64,000 nucleotides of DNA from Bacteroidota bacterium (GCA_018267585.1 JAFDYE010000299.1:1-64000), one strand, 5' to 3'; shown: positions 7,633-17,581, numbered from the stretch's first letter. The notes: generated by a model from the sequence alone, not told the origin. Numbers and translations: made by a program.

Positions 7633-9141
7633 CTACAAATTCGCCAACGCTTCAAAATCATCCGCCAGTTTCCCCGTCAGATTCTCAAAAACCGAAAAAT
7701 ACCCGGCATAAACCTTACTATTGCGAACATTGGGTCTATAGGTCTCGGCCAAGGAGACCGACCTCGACGCCTCTTCTATATTTTTATACACCCCGATATC
7801 GGTGGCAGCCAGAAGATAAGCACCCATGCTGACGCTGCTGGCATTTGCGCTGACCCGGACCGGGAGATTGAAAATATCGGCGATCAGCTGCGTGCAAAAT
7901 GGAATGGAAGCAAAGCTGCCATTGACCGATATCTCCTTAATATTCCGGTGTTCCAGCAGCATCCGCTCGATACTATACATCTCGTACAGTATCCCCTCGA
8001 TAACGGCTCTCGCAAAATGCTTTCTTTCATGATTGATATTAACCCCAAAAAAGACACCCCTGGCCTGGGCGTTCCATATCGGAGCCCGCTCCCCCAGCAG
8101 GTACGGCAAAAAAAGCAGCCTCTCAGCGCCGGGATCGGCCATGGCCGCTTCTTTTATAAGATCCTCCATACAGGTCTCCAGGTCGAAGGCATTCCTGAAG
8201 TCCCCGAATTGCTTGGCAAACCATTCAAAAACAACACCCCCGCTATTGGATGGGCCGCCCGACACATAATGCGTGTCATCCAGCACATAATTGAACAGCC
8301 TGCGCTTCCCGTCGGACAGAACATCCTTTCCGATAACCCGCACGGCAGCGCTATCCTCGATAGTGATCGTAGCCTTGTGCTGATCCCACACCCCCGCGCC
8401 CAGGGTTGCAAAACAACCATCGCTGGAACCAACCAGTATTTTCATCGCCGAAGGAACACCCAGCGAGACCCGGTATTGATTCAACAGCTTCCCGGGAGAA
8501 TAATTGATGGGAACCGTCTCCGGCAACTGATCCGCCCTGATGCCCGCATACCCAAGCGCCGTCGGGTCCCATTCCCTTTTGTGGATATCCATCAGACCGG
8601 TCGCCGAAGAAAGACTGTGATCCAGGACGATACGCCCCGTAAGCTGCTGAATGATATAGCTCTTAAGGGACATGAACTTATCCGTTCGCGCAAATACCCC
8701 TGGTTGCTGATCTTTCAGCCAGGCGATCTTGACCAGGGGCGACATCGGGTGAATAGGCGTACCCGTGGCCTTATAGATCTCTTCAGCCAACGGAGACCCC
8801 CGCAAAGCGCTGGCCTCCTTCTGCCCCCTGTTGTCCGCCCAGGTGATAAGATTGCCCAGGGGCGCCCCATTTTTGTCGACAGCCAGCAAGCTGTGCATCG
8901 AAGCGCTAAAGCACATAGCCGTTACCCTGTACTTTTTCGAATGGATCTTTTCGTTGAGCAGGTTCTTCAGCACATACAGCATCGTTATAAAGATCTGCTC
9001 AGGATCCTGTTCGCTGTAGTCGGGGTACGGATGGAAGGTAGGATAGGTGCCCCTGGCGGATCCAATGATCTGCCCCTGAAGGTCGAAAGCATAGACCCGC
9101 ACCGCATTTGTACCTAGCTCGATACTGATAATACAATCCAT
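7633..9141 (-). CDS. gntK: FGGY-family gluconokinase
   Basis: I prefer the ATG at 9141 (502 residues), which begins exactly at the FGGY fold (MDCIISIELGTNAVRVYAFD) and avoids overlap with the AraC gene; the frame is open to 9186. The two actin-like halves are complete. Signals close to the gluconate branch are ITWADNRGQKEA, ATGTPIHPMSPLVKIAWLK, SLSSATGLMDIHKREWD and the phosphate-loop region SGGPSNSGGVVFEWF. It would phosphorylate gluconate or a related sugar acid in the cytoplasm with ATP. The AraC gene just upstream is probably its regulator. Another sugar or sugar-acid substrate is possible, as FGGY kinases are hard to separate by eye. Confidence 0.75.
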   Translation of the reverse strand: MDCIISIELGTNAVRVYAFDLQGQIIGSARGTYPTFHPYPDYSEQDPEQIFITMLYVLKNLLNEKIHSKKYRVTAMCFSASMHSLLAVDKNGAPLGNLITWADNRGQKEASALRGSPLAEEIYKATGTPIHPMSPLVKIAWLKDQQPGVFARTDKFMSLKSYIIQQLTGRIVLDHSLSSATGLMDIHKREWDPTALGYAGIRADQLPETVPINYSPGKLLNQYRVSLGVPSAMKILVGSSDGCFATLGAGVWDQHKATITIEDSAAVRVIGKDVLSDGKRRLFNYVLDDTHYVSGGPSNSGGVVFEWFAKQFGDFRNAFDLETCMEDLIKEAAMADPGAERLLFLPYLLGERAPIWNAQARGVFFGVNINHERKHFARAVIEGILYEMYSIERMLLEHRNIKEISVNGSFASIPFCTQLIADIFNLPVRVSANASSVSMGAYLLAATDIGVYKNIEEASRSVSLAETYRPNVRNSKVYAGYFSVFENLTGKLADDFEALANL

Positions 9142-9151
9142 GGTATATTTT

Positions 9152-10039
9152 TTAGGTGTCACCGGTATTTCTTTTTCTAAATTCACTTGGAGTATAGCCG
9201 GTCAGCTTTTTAAAAGTGGTCGAGAAATGCTGGGATGAACAAAACCCTGTATCCAGGGCAATATCGGTGAGATTCAACTCGGGCTTCCTCAACAGCTTGA
9301 TGGCTTCCGCAATACGTAAATTGATCAGATAGTTGGTTGGAGTAAATCCGGTATACGATTTAACCCTGACGTTAAAAAGAGTTGTGCCCATACCGACGGT
9401 GGCCGCCATTTCTTCTACCGACCACTGCCTTGCCAGGTTGTCGCGGAGCTTTTTTTCCAGCTGGAAAAAGACCTTTGAAAAGTCCCTGCCCGGATTGGCC
9501 TCCTTCGCCAGCTCCCGGGCTATCGCCACCAACAGCTCATCCAACAGCTGGTTCACCCTCGTATGGAATGCTATTCCCTGGTTGAGCAGCTCGCTCTGTA
9601 AAGCAGCCAGGATCCGGCTGGCCTCACAGGCTTTCGACGGTGCCAGCGATCTGTTCAGCAATAATATCCTTCCTATCGTATAGCACTCGCTTTCATTCAG
9701 GCTGCTCCACCGGCCGGGAACAAATTTCGCGTGGTCAAGACAATCAATTTCAAAGTGGATCCAGGCTAGGGCGCCGATCTCTAAAAACCCCTTCGGACTA
9801 CTGAGCTTCCTGCCCGGGAGAATCAGCACCGTGTCGCCGGGGTACAAATGAAGATCCTCTTCGTCCACCCGCCATTCGTACTTGCCGTCGATAATATTGT
9901 AGATACGGAAAAAGTCCACCGCCGTTTCCCTGAAGGACTCGAGGTGAATGGCATTATTTTTTTTGCACCCGGTACTGACAATATGCGGAAACAGCTGCAG
10001 CTCCCGGGAACTTCCCTGTTGAAGTTCGAATAAGTTCAT
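9152..10039 (-). CDS. AraC family transcriptional regulator
   Basis: The protein has 295 residues with an N-terminal cupin-like ligand domain (about 15-150; EWRVDEEDLHLYPGDTVLILPG) and a C-terminal double helix-turn-helix of AraC type (about 195-290), seen in WSVEEMAATVGMGTTLFNVRVK and LTDIALDTGFCSSQHFSTTFKKLTGYTPSEFRKR. It lies 10 nt before the gluconokinase gene in the same direction and divergent from the dehydratase gene, so it probably controls one or both in response to a sugar or sugar acid. Confidence 0.85.
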   Translation of the reverse strand: MNLFELQQGSSRELQLFPHIVSTGCKKNNAIHLESFRETAVDFFRIYNIIDGKYEWRVDEEDLHLYPGDTVLILPGRKLSSPKGFLEIGALAWIHFEIDCLDHAKFVPGRWSSLNESECYTIGRILLLNRSLAPSKACEASRILAALQSELLNQGIAFHTRVNQLLDELLVAIARELAKEANPGRDFSKVFFQLEKKLRDNLARQWSVEEMAATVGMGTTLFNVRVKSYTGFTPTNYLINLRIAEAIKLLRKPELNLTDIALDTGFCSSQHFSTTFKKLTGYTPSEFRKRNTGDT

Positions 10040-10208
10040 AAACCCCTGGTTTTACATCGCTCCGAGCACGCCCTCCTCTCTTCATCAGCAGGCTAAAGAA
10101 ATGCATTTTAATTGAATATTCCGTATAAAAATCAACGATGTTATAAAATGGTAGATTTCGCCATACGATATCACTAATTTGCCGATTCAGATAAAATTAA
10201 CGCGCGGA

Positions 10209-10227
10209 AGCCTGACTGTCGCAGGCT
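10209..10227 (+). promoter_or_regulatory. inverted repeat in the leader of the dehydratase gene
   Basis: AGCCTG-N7-CAGGCT is a perfect 6-bp inverted repeat ending 12 nt before the ATG at 10240. Its right half is part of GCAGGCTAAA, which occurs again as a direct repeat at 10088-10097 in the same 200-bp divergent region. It could be a regulator site or an mRNA hairpin that limits translation. Confidence 0.35.
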
Positions 10228-10239
10228 AAAAACAACAAT

Positions 10240-11964
10240 ATGAGTTCAAATAACAGCAAACTAAGAAGTCAGGAATGGTTCGGCGGCAAAGACAAAATGG
10301 GTTTTGTACACCGGTCGTGGTTCCGCAACCAGGGCTATCCAAATGATTATTTCGAGGGAAGACCGGTCATCGGCATATGCAACACCTGGAGCGAGCTTAC
10401 CCCCTGCAACGGCCACCTCCGGGAATTTGCAGACGTCGTAAAAAGAGGAGTGCTGGACGCAGGAGGCTTTCCACTGGAATTTCCCGTCTCCTCCCTGGGA
10501 GAGACCGTCATGCGCCCGACAACCATGCTGTTCAGAAACCTGGCCAGCATGGACGTGGAAGAGAATATCCGCGCCAATCCGCTGGACGGCATCGTATTGC
10601 TGACGGGTTGCGACAAAACCACACCGTCCACCGTCATGGGAGCCTGCAGCGTAGACCTGCCGACCATCGTCGTACCCGGCGGCCCGATGCTGAACGGACG
10701 TTTCAGGGGCGAATGCCTGGGCAGCGGGTCGTTTAACTGGATGGTAAAGGAAAAAATGCTGGTCGAAAAATATACCGATGAAGATATCCTCGAGGCGGAA
10801 ATAGGCGTAGCGAGAAGTGCGGGCCACTGCATGACCATGGGAACCGCCTCTACAATGGCCTGTATGGTCGAAGCGCTGGGCCTGACCCTGCCAGGGGCGG
10901 CGGCGATCCCGGCCGTGGATGCCAGAAAAAAAGTGATGGCGCAGCTCAGCGGCCGGAGGATCGTGGAAATGGTGAAGGAAAACCTGCGTCTCTCCGCAAT
11001 TCTTACCCGGCAGGCCTTCGAGAACGCAATTGTCGTAAACGCAGCCATAGGCGGCTCGACAAATTTTATCCTCCATCTGCTTGCCATAGCAGGCAGGATC
11101 GGCGTCCCCCTCGATCTCGAAGACTTTGACACCATCGGCGGAAAAATTCCCCTGCTGGTCAACCTGAAACCCTCAGGGAAATACCTGATGGAAGATTTTT
11201 ACTATGCCGGCGGACTGCCCGTGGTCATCAAAGAGCTAAGCAGCCACTTACACAACGACGCCATCACAGCAAACGGCAGGACCATCGGCGAGAACAACAA
11301 AAACCCCGCTTGCTATAACCACGATGTCATAGCAACCATTGACCGTCCATTCCAGCAGGATGCAGGCATCGCCGTATTAAAAGGAAACCTCTGCGAGAAC
11401 GGCGCCGTAATAAAACCGTCCGCCGCAACAAAAGCCCTCATGAAACACCGCGGCAAGGCGGTAGTATTTGAAACGATAGAAGACTACCACGCCCGCATCG
11501 ACAACGAAGACCTGGACATCGACGAAAACTCGGTCATCGTGCTAAAAGGAGCCGGTCCCGTCGGCTACCCCGGCATGCCCGAAGTAGGCAACGTCGACCT
11601 GCCGGAAAAGCTCCTGCGCAAAGGCATAAGAGATATGGTACGCATCTCCGACGGCAGAATGAGCGGCACCGCCGCAGGCACAGTAGTACTGCACGTGTCG
11701 CCCGAGTCCGCAATAGGCGGTATGCTCGCGCTCGTCCAAAATGGCGACATGATCGAGCTGGACGTAGAGAACAGAAAGCTGCACCTGGATATCAGCGACG
11801 CTGAAGCGGCCCGGAGAAGAGCAGCCTGGACCAAACCCGCGCCAATGGCAACAAGGGGCTATGTCAGATTTTATATCGAACACGTCCAGCAAGCCAACTT
11901 AGGAGCAGACCTCGACCTCCTGCAAGGCGGCTCGGGCAGCGAGGTGACCCGCAACTTACACTGA
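10240..11964 (+). CDS. IlvD/Edd-family sugar-acid dehydratase (pentonate/arabinonate type)
   Basis: The 574-residue length and sequence fit the aldonic-acid branch of the IlvD/Edd family rather than amino-acid IlvD. Iron-sulfur cysteines are visible as C56 (CNTWSELTPCNGHL), C124 (LTGCDKTTPS) and C197 (SAGHCMTMG); the C-terminal RISDGRMSGTAAGTVVLHVSPE is the family hallmark. The family dehydrates L-arabinonate, D-xylonate, L-fuconate or similar acids to 2-keto-3-deoxy acids. It is divergent from the AraC/gluconokinase pair and convergent, with a 9-nt gap, to the enolase-superfamily gene. It fits a non-phosphorylating route for sugars released by the nearby PULs; the specific substrate is inference. 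Confidence 0.8.
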   Translation: MSSNNSKLRSQEWFGGKDKMGFVHRSWFRNQGYPNDYFEGRPVIGICNTWSELTPCNGHLREFADVVKRGVLDAGGFPLEFPVSSLGETVMRPTTMLFRNLASMDVEENIRANPLDGIVLLTGCDKTTPSTVMGACSVDLPTIVVPGGPMLNGRFRGECLGSGSFNWMVKEKMLVEKYTDEDILEAEIGVARSAGHCMTMGTASTMACMVEALGLTLPGAAAIPAVDARKKVMAQLSGRRIVEMVKENLRLSAILTRQAFENAIVVNAAIGGSTNFILHLLAIAGRIGVPLDLEDFDTIGGKIPLLVNLKPSGKYLMEDFYYAGGLPVVIKELSSHLHNDAITANGRTIGENNKNPACYNHDVIATIDRPFQQDAGIAVLKGNLCENGAVIKPSAATKALMKHRGKAVVFETIEDYHARIDNEDLDIDENSVIVLKGAGPVGYPGMPEVGNVDLPEKLLRKGIRDMVRISDGRMSGTAAGTVVLHVSPESAIGGMLALVQNGDMIELDVENRKLHLDISDAEAARRRAAWTKPAPMATRGYVRFYIEHVQQANLGADLDLLQGGSGSEVTRNLH

Positions 11965-11973
11965 CATCACCGG

Positions 11974-13251
11974 TCATTCGAAGAAGGGAATACCCGGCGT
12001 CGCGTACTTTTTCAACCCATCCAGGTTCAGCTCTACGCCGATACCCGGCTTGTCGGAGACCACCAGGAACCCTTTCTCTATAAAAGGCTTGTCATAGGTC
12101 ACGATCTCCTTCCACCTCGGTTCTGTGTCGCTCAACGTCTGCCATTCAAGGATATGAAAATTAGGCACGGACGCGCATACATGGGCGGTCGCCATTGCGC
12201 CAAGAAATGAACCTACCATATGCGGTGAAAAGGGTGTATAATACAAATTCGCCAGGTTCGCTATCCGCTGCCCTTCTCCAAGCCCCCCGCATTTTTGCAG
12301 GTCCGGCATGATGATATCGATCGCAGCCTGTTCCAGTATCCGCGTATAGCCATAACCAAGATAAAAATTCTCACCGCCGCAAATAGGCGTGCTGGTTTCC
12401 TGCGTGATCGTCCTGTAGACGTCGATATTGTCCGCGGGCACCGGCTCCTCCAGCCACATCAGATTCAAAGGCTCCATCATCTTCGCCACCTTTCTTCCGG
12501 TCGGCGCATCGTACCGGCCGTGCATATCGACACAAATGTCTACATGCGGCCCGACAGCCTTCCGCACTGCAGCGATCGAGTCAAACATCCGCTCGAGCTC
12601 GGCATTGCTGGCGGTCCAGTTGTATCGGTCGAATTTATTCGGGTCGGTCGCCGAGTCGATATCGAACTTCACGGCCGTATAGCCATTGCCAACAGCCTGC
12701 ACCGCCGCATTGGCATAATCCTCCGGCTTCGGATTCCTGACCGCATACAATTCCGTGTCGCAGTATACCCTCACCTTGTCCCGGAACTTCCCCCCCATCA
12801 ACTGATGGACCGGCAATCCCAGCGCCTTTCCGCACAGATCCCAAAGAGCGGCATCAAAAGCGCTGAGTACGGCCACATAGACACCCGACTGCGCGCCGGC
12901 GAAGAACCCGCCCTTGCGAAACTCCTCAAAGATCCGGTTAGGGGTCAGAGGACTCCTCCCCTTCAATCTGCGACCCAGCTGCTGAACCATAAAATAGGTG
13001 CCCCCGACCGCGTCCACCCCTTCCCCCGTACCCCATATATCCTGGTTGGTGAATATCTTTACGAATAGCCCTCCCCCCGAATACCCGCATTTGACATCCG
13101 TGATCTTCAGATCGGAGGGACTCGAGTGACGTGGCGTGTTTGCAAGCGAATGGGCAAGTCCCTGACCAAAGGCACCGCTCACTCCGGCCAACGGCGATAA
13201 GGCAGCGGCAACCGCGGCTTTTGTTAGGAAAGATCTTCTTGTATTCGACAT
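11974..13251 (-). CDS. Tat-exported mandelate racemase/muconate lactonizing-type enolase-superfamily enzyme
   Basis: This 425-residue protein opens with a twin-arginine signal (NTRRSFLTKAAVAAALSPLAG). The mature part is a full enolase-superfamily enzyme: an N-terminal capping domain (about 48-160), then the barrel with the acid-base K-x-D element (TAVKFDID), metal ligands in VDICVDMHGRYD, MWLEEPVP and ICGGENF, and the base-bearing FSPHMVGSFLGA. The family covers acid-sugar dehydratases and cycloisomerases that act by removing a proton next to a carboxylate. Export of such an enzyme is unusual. It lies 32 nt downstream of the exported RraA gene, so the two form an operon. Confidence 0.8.
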   Translation of the reverse strand: MSNTRRSFLTKAAVAAALSPLAGVSGAFGQGLAHSLANTPRHSSPSDLKITDVKCGYSGGGLFVKIFTNQDIWGTGEGVDAVGGTYFMVQQLGRRLKGRSPLTPNRIFEEFRKGGFFAGAQSGVYVAVLSAFDAALWDLCGKALGLPVHQLMGGKFRDKVRVYCDTELYAVRNPKPEDYANAAVQAVGNGYTAVKFDIDSATDPNKFDRYNWTASNAELERMFDSIAAVRKAVGPHVDICVDMHGRYDAPTGRKVAKMMEPLNLMWLEEPVPADNIDVYRTITQETSTPICGGENFYLGYGYTRILEQAAIDIIMPDLQKCGGLGEGQRIANLANLYYTPFSPHMVGSFLGAMATAHVCASVPNFHILEWQTLSDTEPRWKEIVTYDKPFIEKGFLVVSDKPGIGVELNLDGLKKYATPGIPFFE

Positions 13252-13283
13252 GTGATTGGTTTTTTATTACGCTAAATCGTTTT

Positions 13284-14234
13284 TTACCAGGTCCTCTCCT
13301 TAAGATATTCCTGTATCTCCTCCTTCCCGACCGGCAGCTCATTAATATGGTCGTTCAGCCACCTCGAAAAATCCTTCTCGATCTCGTCTGTCCACCGGGC
13401 ATCTATCTGCCCGGCCGTATACTTCCCTTCTCTCAGACGCAGGTGCCCGAACTGATCCCGCAGACGAACGATCTCCGACGTCTTCACCACCCGCTCGGCC
13501 CATTGCGGAGGAATAAATATGACCACCCCGGTCTTGCCGAGCACGACATCACCAGGCATGACGGTTACCGTCCTTATCCGCGTAGGACGGTTGATCCCCG
13601 CGATCATCGTCGTCAGGTCCTGATTTTTTCCCGCACCCGGATTATGGTACGACGGATCATAGCTGGTATAATACGACGTGAATCCCCCGATCTCCTTCAG
13701 CCCCTCCAGGTCTCTGATTGCGCCATCATATACAATGCCATTGCCGGTCCTGGCATAGATCGCATTACCCACATTGTCGCCGATCGTGGGCCCGTTCCTT
13801 TTGGCCCCGAACTGATCAACCACATAAACATCCCCCTTCACCAGCATCTCCACGGCCCAGACATTTTGAGCCCTCCTACCTTCCTTCTTACCCATAGAAT
13901 CGATCGCCTTCCAGACATCCGGACGGCCCGGCAGAAAAGTTGCCGTCACGGCACGGCCCACTAATACGCTGTCGGGATTGATGATCTGCCAGCCGTCTGC
14001 CACCTGGTAGCCGTAACCTGCATTCTTCAAAGTGGCCCAGGCCTCTTCTATGCTGACCGATCGCATCCGCCGGATAATATCGTCGCTCACCCTGGGTCTT
14101 CCGTCAGGGAATCGCTCCCCTTTCCACTCCGGCGTCAGAGCGATCAACTCTTCCTTGCTGATCTGCACCCGCTGGCATTTAGCGGCGACGCAGATAGACA
14201 AGGCAATAAAAAGAAAGAGAGAATATCTGATCAT
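13284..14234 (-). CDS. Sec-exported RraA family protein (aldolase/decarboxylase-like)
   Basis: A signal peptide (MIRYSLFLFIALSICVAAKC) precedes an RraA/HMG-aldolase-type domain (about 50-260). The fold's signatures are visible: GRAVTATFLPG, VYVVDQFGAKRNGPTIGDNVGNAIYARTGNGIVYDGAIRD, and VMPGDVVLGKTGVV. Family members are metal-dependent aldolases or oxaloacetate decarboxylases, or the RNase E inhibitor RraA itself, which is unlikely here. The 316-residue length is longer than usual because of N- and C-terminal extensions. It is cotranscribed with the Tat-exported enolase-superfamily enzyme and divergent from a SusC gene. A role in periplasmic sugar-acid turnover is inference. Confidence 0.75.
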   Translation of the reverse strand: MIRYSLFLFIALSICVAAKCQRVQISKEELIALTPEWKGERFPDGRPRVSDDIIRRMRSVSIEEAWATLKNAGYGYQVADGWQIINPDSVLVGRAVTATFLPGRPDVWKAIDSMGKKEGRRAQNVWAVEMLVKGDVYVVDQFGAKRNGPTIGDNVGNAIYARTGNGIVYDGAIRDLEGLKEIGGFTSYYTSYDPSYHNPGAGKNQDLTTMIAGINRPTRIRTVTVMPGDVVLGKTGVVIFIPPQWAERVVKTSEIVRLRDQFGHLRLREGKYTAGQIDARWTDEIEKDFSRWLNDHINELPVGKEEIQEYLKERTW

Positions 14235-14399
14235 GGCTTTACTATTTATTATGAGAATTTGTAGAAGAGCCGGCGTCTATAAAGGAAGGAAATATATTCC
14301 AGAAACATTTACACTATTCAACAAAGTTCCATATTGGAAGTTTTTTGTCTAAATGACACTTATTTTGCACTGGCGCATCACTCCAAAACGACTTGCAAT

Positions 14400-17300
14400 A
14401 TGAAAAAACATCGCCACCCCAACTACAAGCGACACCTGATCAGCTATCTGTTAACTTTCATTCTCTTCGCCCTCTCCGGAAGGGCGCAGGCCCAGACGCT
14501 GACAGGGACAGTCCTCAGCGACGAAAAAAAACCTGTTCCCGGCGCAACCGTGACGATAAAAGGTACAACCAGGTCTACCATCACGAATAACGCCGGACGT
14601 TTCACCATCGCAGGCTCACCCAACGACATCATCGTCATAAGCCATATCGGCTTTGCAACAGTAGAAACAGCCGCCGAAGGCAGAACCGACATTACGATAA
14701 CTCTTGCCAAAGGCAACCGCAAAGACCTCGACGTTATCATCGTCACCGCCCTCGGTATAAAAAAACAGGAAAGACGACTGGGCTACGCGGCAACGTCAGT
14801 AAAGACAGACGAGCTTATCACGAACAGGACGACCAATATCGGAGAATCCCTCGAAGGCAGAGTGGCGGGCCTGAACATTACGCCGCCTGCGGCCGGCGCC
14901 GGCTCCAGTACACAAATACGCCTCCGCGGACAGGTCGGCTTCTCAGGATCGACCAACTCGCCCCTTATCGTGGTCAACGGCCTTCCCATGGACCAGGGCG
15001 CAAGGGGCGCCGACGGAGGCGGTAACCAGCGCGACCAGGGAGACAACCTGCAGGTCGTCAACCCCGACGACATCGAAAGCATGACCGTCTTAAAAGGATC
15101 GACCGCATCCGCGCTATACGGATCGAGGGCAGCGGCAGGCGCGATCATCATCACCACGAAATCCGGCTCCAGGAACGCAGGAATAGGAGTTGAATACTCC
15201 TCCAGCTACACGCTCCAAAGAGCCCTCAACTATATGGACCAGTACCAGACCGTCTATGGGGAGGGAACAGGCGGACAACGACCGACCTCACAGGCGTCGG
15301 CCGCCGGCAACGGCCAGTTCGGCTGGGGCGCCAGACTGGACGGAGCTCCGACGCCGATCTTCGATGGCAGCCTTCAGCCCTATTCGGCCTACCAAAACAG
15401 GCTCTTCGATTACCTGCAGACAGGAGCCAATTTCACCAATACGATCGCCCTCTCAGGAGGAGGACCGAAAGGCAGTTTCCGCGCCTCGTTCTCCAATACC
15501 GACGCAAAGGGCATCGAACCACGGGACGAATACAAGAAGAAGATCTTCAATTTGGGGGTCAACCAGAACATCACCGACCGGCTCAAACTGGCCGTAAATA
15601 TCAACTGGGCAAACGAGATACAAAGCAACCCGCCACAGGTAGGCACACAGGGCGCAGGCTCCGTCAACTTCTTTACACGACTGGCCATCTCGACCCCTAC
15701 CTCGGCGCTGAAGAACAGCGCCATCAATCCCGCCAACGGCACGGAAATGCAGACCTCGGGCTTTCAGGGTACACTACTCAACCCCTATTACGCCAACCAG
15801 GTCGGGCAGAACTGGGTCAATAACAGGGACCGCATACTGGGCACCGCAACCCTCAGATACGAGTTTACTGACTGGCTGTTCCTGCAGGGCAGGTACAACT
15901 ACAACTATTCGGTCAACAACAACGAATTTCATATCCCCTATGGCATCGGCACCAGCGTACCGACCAACGCGGACGGAACCTATAAAGGCTCCTACAGCAT
16001 AGCCCAGGGCAAGAACACCGAAGTCAATGCCGACTTCCTGCTGGGCGCCAGCAAAGAGTTCAAAAAGTTCTCCTTCGACGTCAGCGCCGGTGGCAACACC
16101 TTCACTTCTGAAGGCAACAACCTGACCGGCACCTCCGCCAATTTCGTCGTAAAAGACCTCTACTCGATCGCCAACGGCAACGTCAAGACCCAGACATATA
16201 CCTATGGGAAAAGCCGCGTAAATTCCCTCTACGGCCTGGCGGAAATAGGATTCCGACGATTCTTATACATTAATGTCACAGGCAGGGAAGACTGGTTCTC
16301 CGTCTATAACCCCCGCAACAACCACGTATTCTACCCCTCGGTATCCGGCAGCTTCATCTTTTCCCAGTTATTGCCCGACGTCGCCTGGCTGAACTTCGGC
16401 AAGCTGAGGGTGGCGGGTTCAAAGACCGGCAGCGCCAACGGCGTCAGCACCTACGAAGGATTGCTCAACTATACCATCGCTCCGAATCCTTTTAACGGGC
16501 AGACGACGGCGACGATCACTGGTTCAAACGCCCCCAATGCATCCCTGACGCCATTCAGGACAGACGAAAAAGAGATAGGTCTTGAACTACGGATGTTCAA
16601 TAGCCGCCTGCACGTAGACATCTCAGCCTTTAGAAAAGTAACCACCGACCAGGTATTACCCGTCACCCTTTCCAACACCTCCGGCTACACCAACTCCAAA
16701 GCCAATCTCGCATCATTGAGGAACAGCGGCCTGGAGACACTGCTCGAATTCACACCGATAAGGACCACCCGCTTTAGCTGGACCAGCTCCTGGAATAATT
16801 CATACCTCTCCACAAAGGTCCTTGCCATTTCACCGGGCGTCAATGACTTTCTCCTGCTCTACTTCAACGGAACGGGCAACGAGTTCCTCGGCCAGATACA
16901 CTATACGACCGGACTGCCGATGAACCAGCTGTATACGAGAACCTACCTCCGCGACGCCAAGAACAATATCCTGGTCAGCGCCACCGGCCGCCTCCTCGCA
17001 ACACCCGACTACCGGCCCGTAGGCAGCGCCATACCTAAATTCACAGGCGGATGGACCAACTATTTCACGTACAGGAATCTCAGTCTCGGGATCTTCATAG
17101 ACTATAAATTTGGCGGCAAGGTGATGTCCGCCACCGCCCTGAACACACTGAGACAGGGACTGTCAAAAGCCTCCCTGGTGGGGCGCCGCGACGGGGAGAA
17201 CGGTATCGTGTTCCCAGGCATCAACCAGGCCACCGGCCAGCCGAATACAGTCGCCGTTACAGACCTCCAGGGGTTCTATGCCGACTACCGGAACCTCCAG

Positions 17301-17579
17301 ATCGGCGACCCCTTCGTATTCAAGTCGGACTTCGTCAAGCTGAGAAGCATATCGGTCACCTATAACTTCAGCGACCTGATGAAGAAAGCCAGCTACCTCA
17401 AATTCTGCAAGGGACTTAGCCTGTCCGGATCCGTGCGCAACGTGGCCATACTGCACAAAGACCTCCCGGGCCTCGACCCCGAAGCGATCCAGTCCTCCGG
17501 AGACATCAGAACGGGCTATGAGAACTCATCATTGCCCACGACACGCAGCTTCAACCTCAGCTTAAATGTAAAGTTTTAA
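14400..17579 (+). CDS. SusC/RagA family TonB-dependent outer-membrane transporter
   Basis: The ATG at 14400 gives 1059 residues with a signal peptide (LISYLLTFILFALSGRAQAQ). A carboxypeptidase-D-like domain follows (TLTGTVLSDEKKPVPGATVTIKG...), then the plug (LGYAATSVKTDELITNRTTNIGESLEGRVAGLNI; GSTASALYGSRAAAGAIIITTKSG) and a 22-strand barrel that ends in an aromatic residue (LNVKF). It would import oligosaccharides with its SusD partner, encoded 2 nt downstream. It is upstream of a CE1 esterase, pointing to an esterified hemicellulose. It is divergent from the exported RraA gene. Confidence 0.93.
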   Translation: MKKHRHPNYKRHLISYLLTFILFALSGRAQAQTLTGTVLSDEKKPVPGATVTIKGTTRSTITNNAGRFTIAGSPNDIIVISHIGFATVETAAEGRTDITITLAKGNRKDLDVIIVTALGIKKQERRLGYAATSVKTDELITNRTTNIGESLEGRVAGLNITPPAAGAGSSTQIRLRGQVGFSGSTNSPLIVVNGLPMDQGARGADGGGNQRDQGDNLQVVNPDDIESMTVLKGSTASALYGSRAAAGAIIITTKSGSRNAGIGVEYSSSYTLQRALNYMDQYQTVYGEGTGGQRPTSQASAAGNGQFGWGARLDGAPTPIFDGSLQPYSAYQNRLFDYLQTGANFTNTIALSGGGPKGSFRASFSNTDAKGIEPRDEYKKKIFNLGVNQNITDRLKLAVNINWANEIQSNPPQVGTQGAGSVNFFTRLAISTPTSALKNSAINPANGTEMQTSGFQGTLLNPYYANQVGQNWVNNRDRILGTATLRYEFTDWLFLQGRYNYNYSVNNNEFHIPYGIGTSVPTNADGTYKGSYSIAQGKNTEVNADFLLGASKEFKKFSFDVSAGGNTFTSEGNNLTGTSANFVVKDLYSIANGNVKTQTYTYGKSRVNSLYGLAEIGFRRFLYINVTGREDWFSVYNPRNNHVFYPSVSGSFIFSQLLPDVAWLNFGKLRVAGSKTGSANGVSTYEGLLNYTIAPNPFNGQTTATITGSNAPNASLTPFRTDEKEIGLELRMFNSRLHVDISAFRKVTTDQVLPVTLSNTSGYTNSKANLASLRNSGLETLLEFTPIRTTRFSWTSSWNNSYLSTKVLAISPGVNDFLLLYFNGTGNEFLGQIHYTTGLPMNQLYTRTYLRDAKNNILVSATGRLLATPDYRPVGSAIPKFTGGWTNYFTYRNLSLGIFIDYKFGGKVMSATALNTLRQGLSKASLVGRRDGENGIVFPGINQATGQPNTVAVTDLQGFYADYRNLQIGDPFVFKSDFVKLRSISVTYNFSDLMKKASYLKFCKGLSLSGSVRNVAILHKDLPGLDPEAIQSSGDIRTGYENSSLPTTRSFNLSLNVKF

Positions 17580-17581
17580 TT

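Noticed and set aside
13284..14234. RraA as the RNase E inhibitor
   Set aside because: A signal peptide and long extensions make a cytoplasmic RNase regulator unlikely.
14341..14370. TTTG and TTATTTTG as promoter of the first SusC gene
   Set aside because: The spacing of 12 nt is far from the usual 19 to 21 nt and the -7 box has a mismatch.
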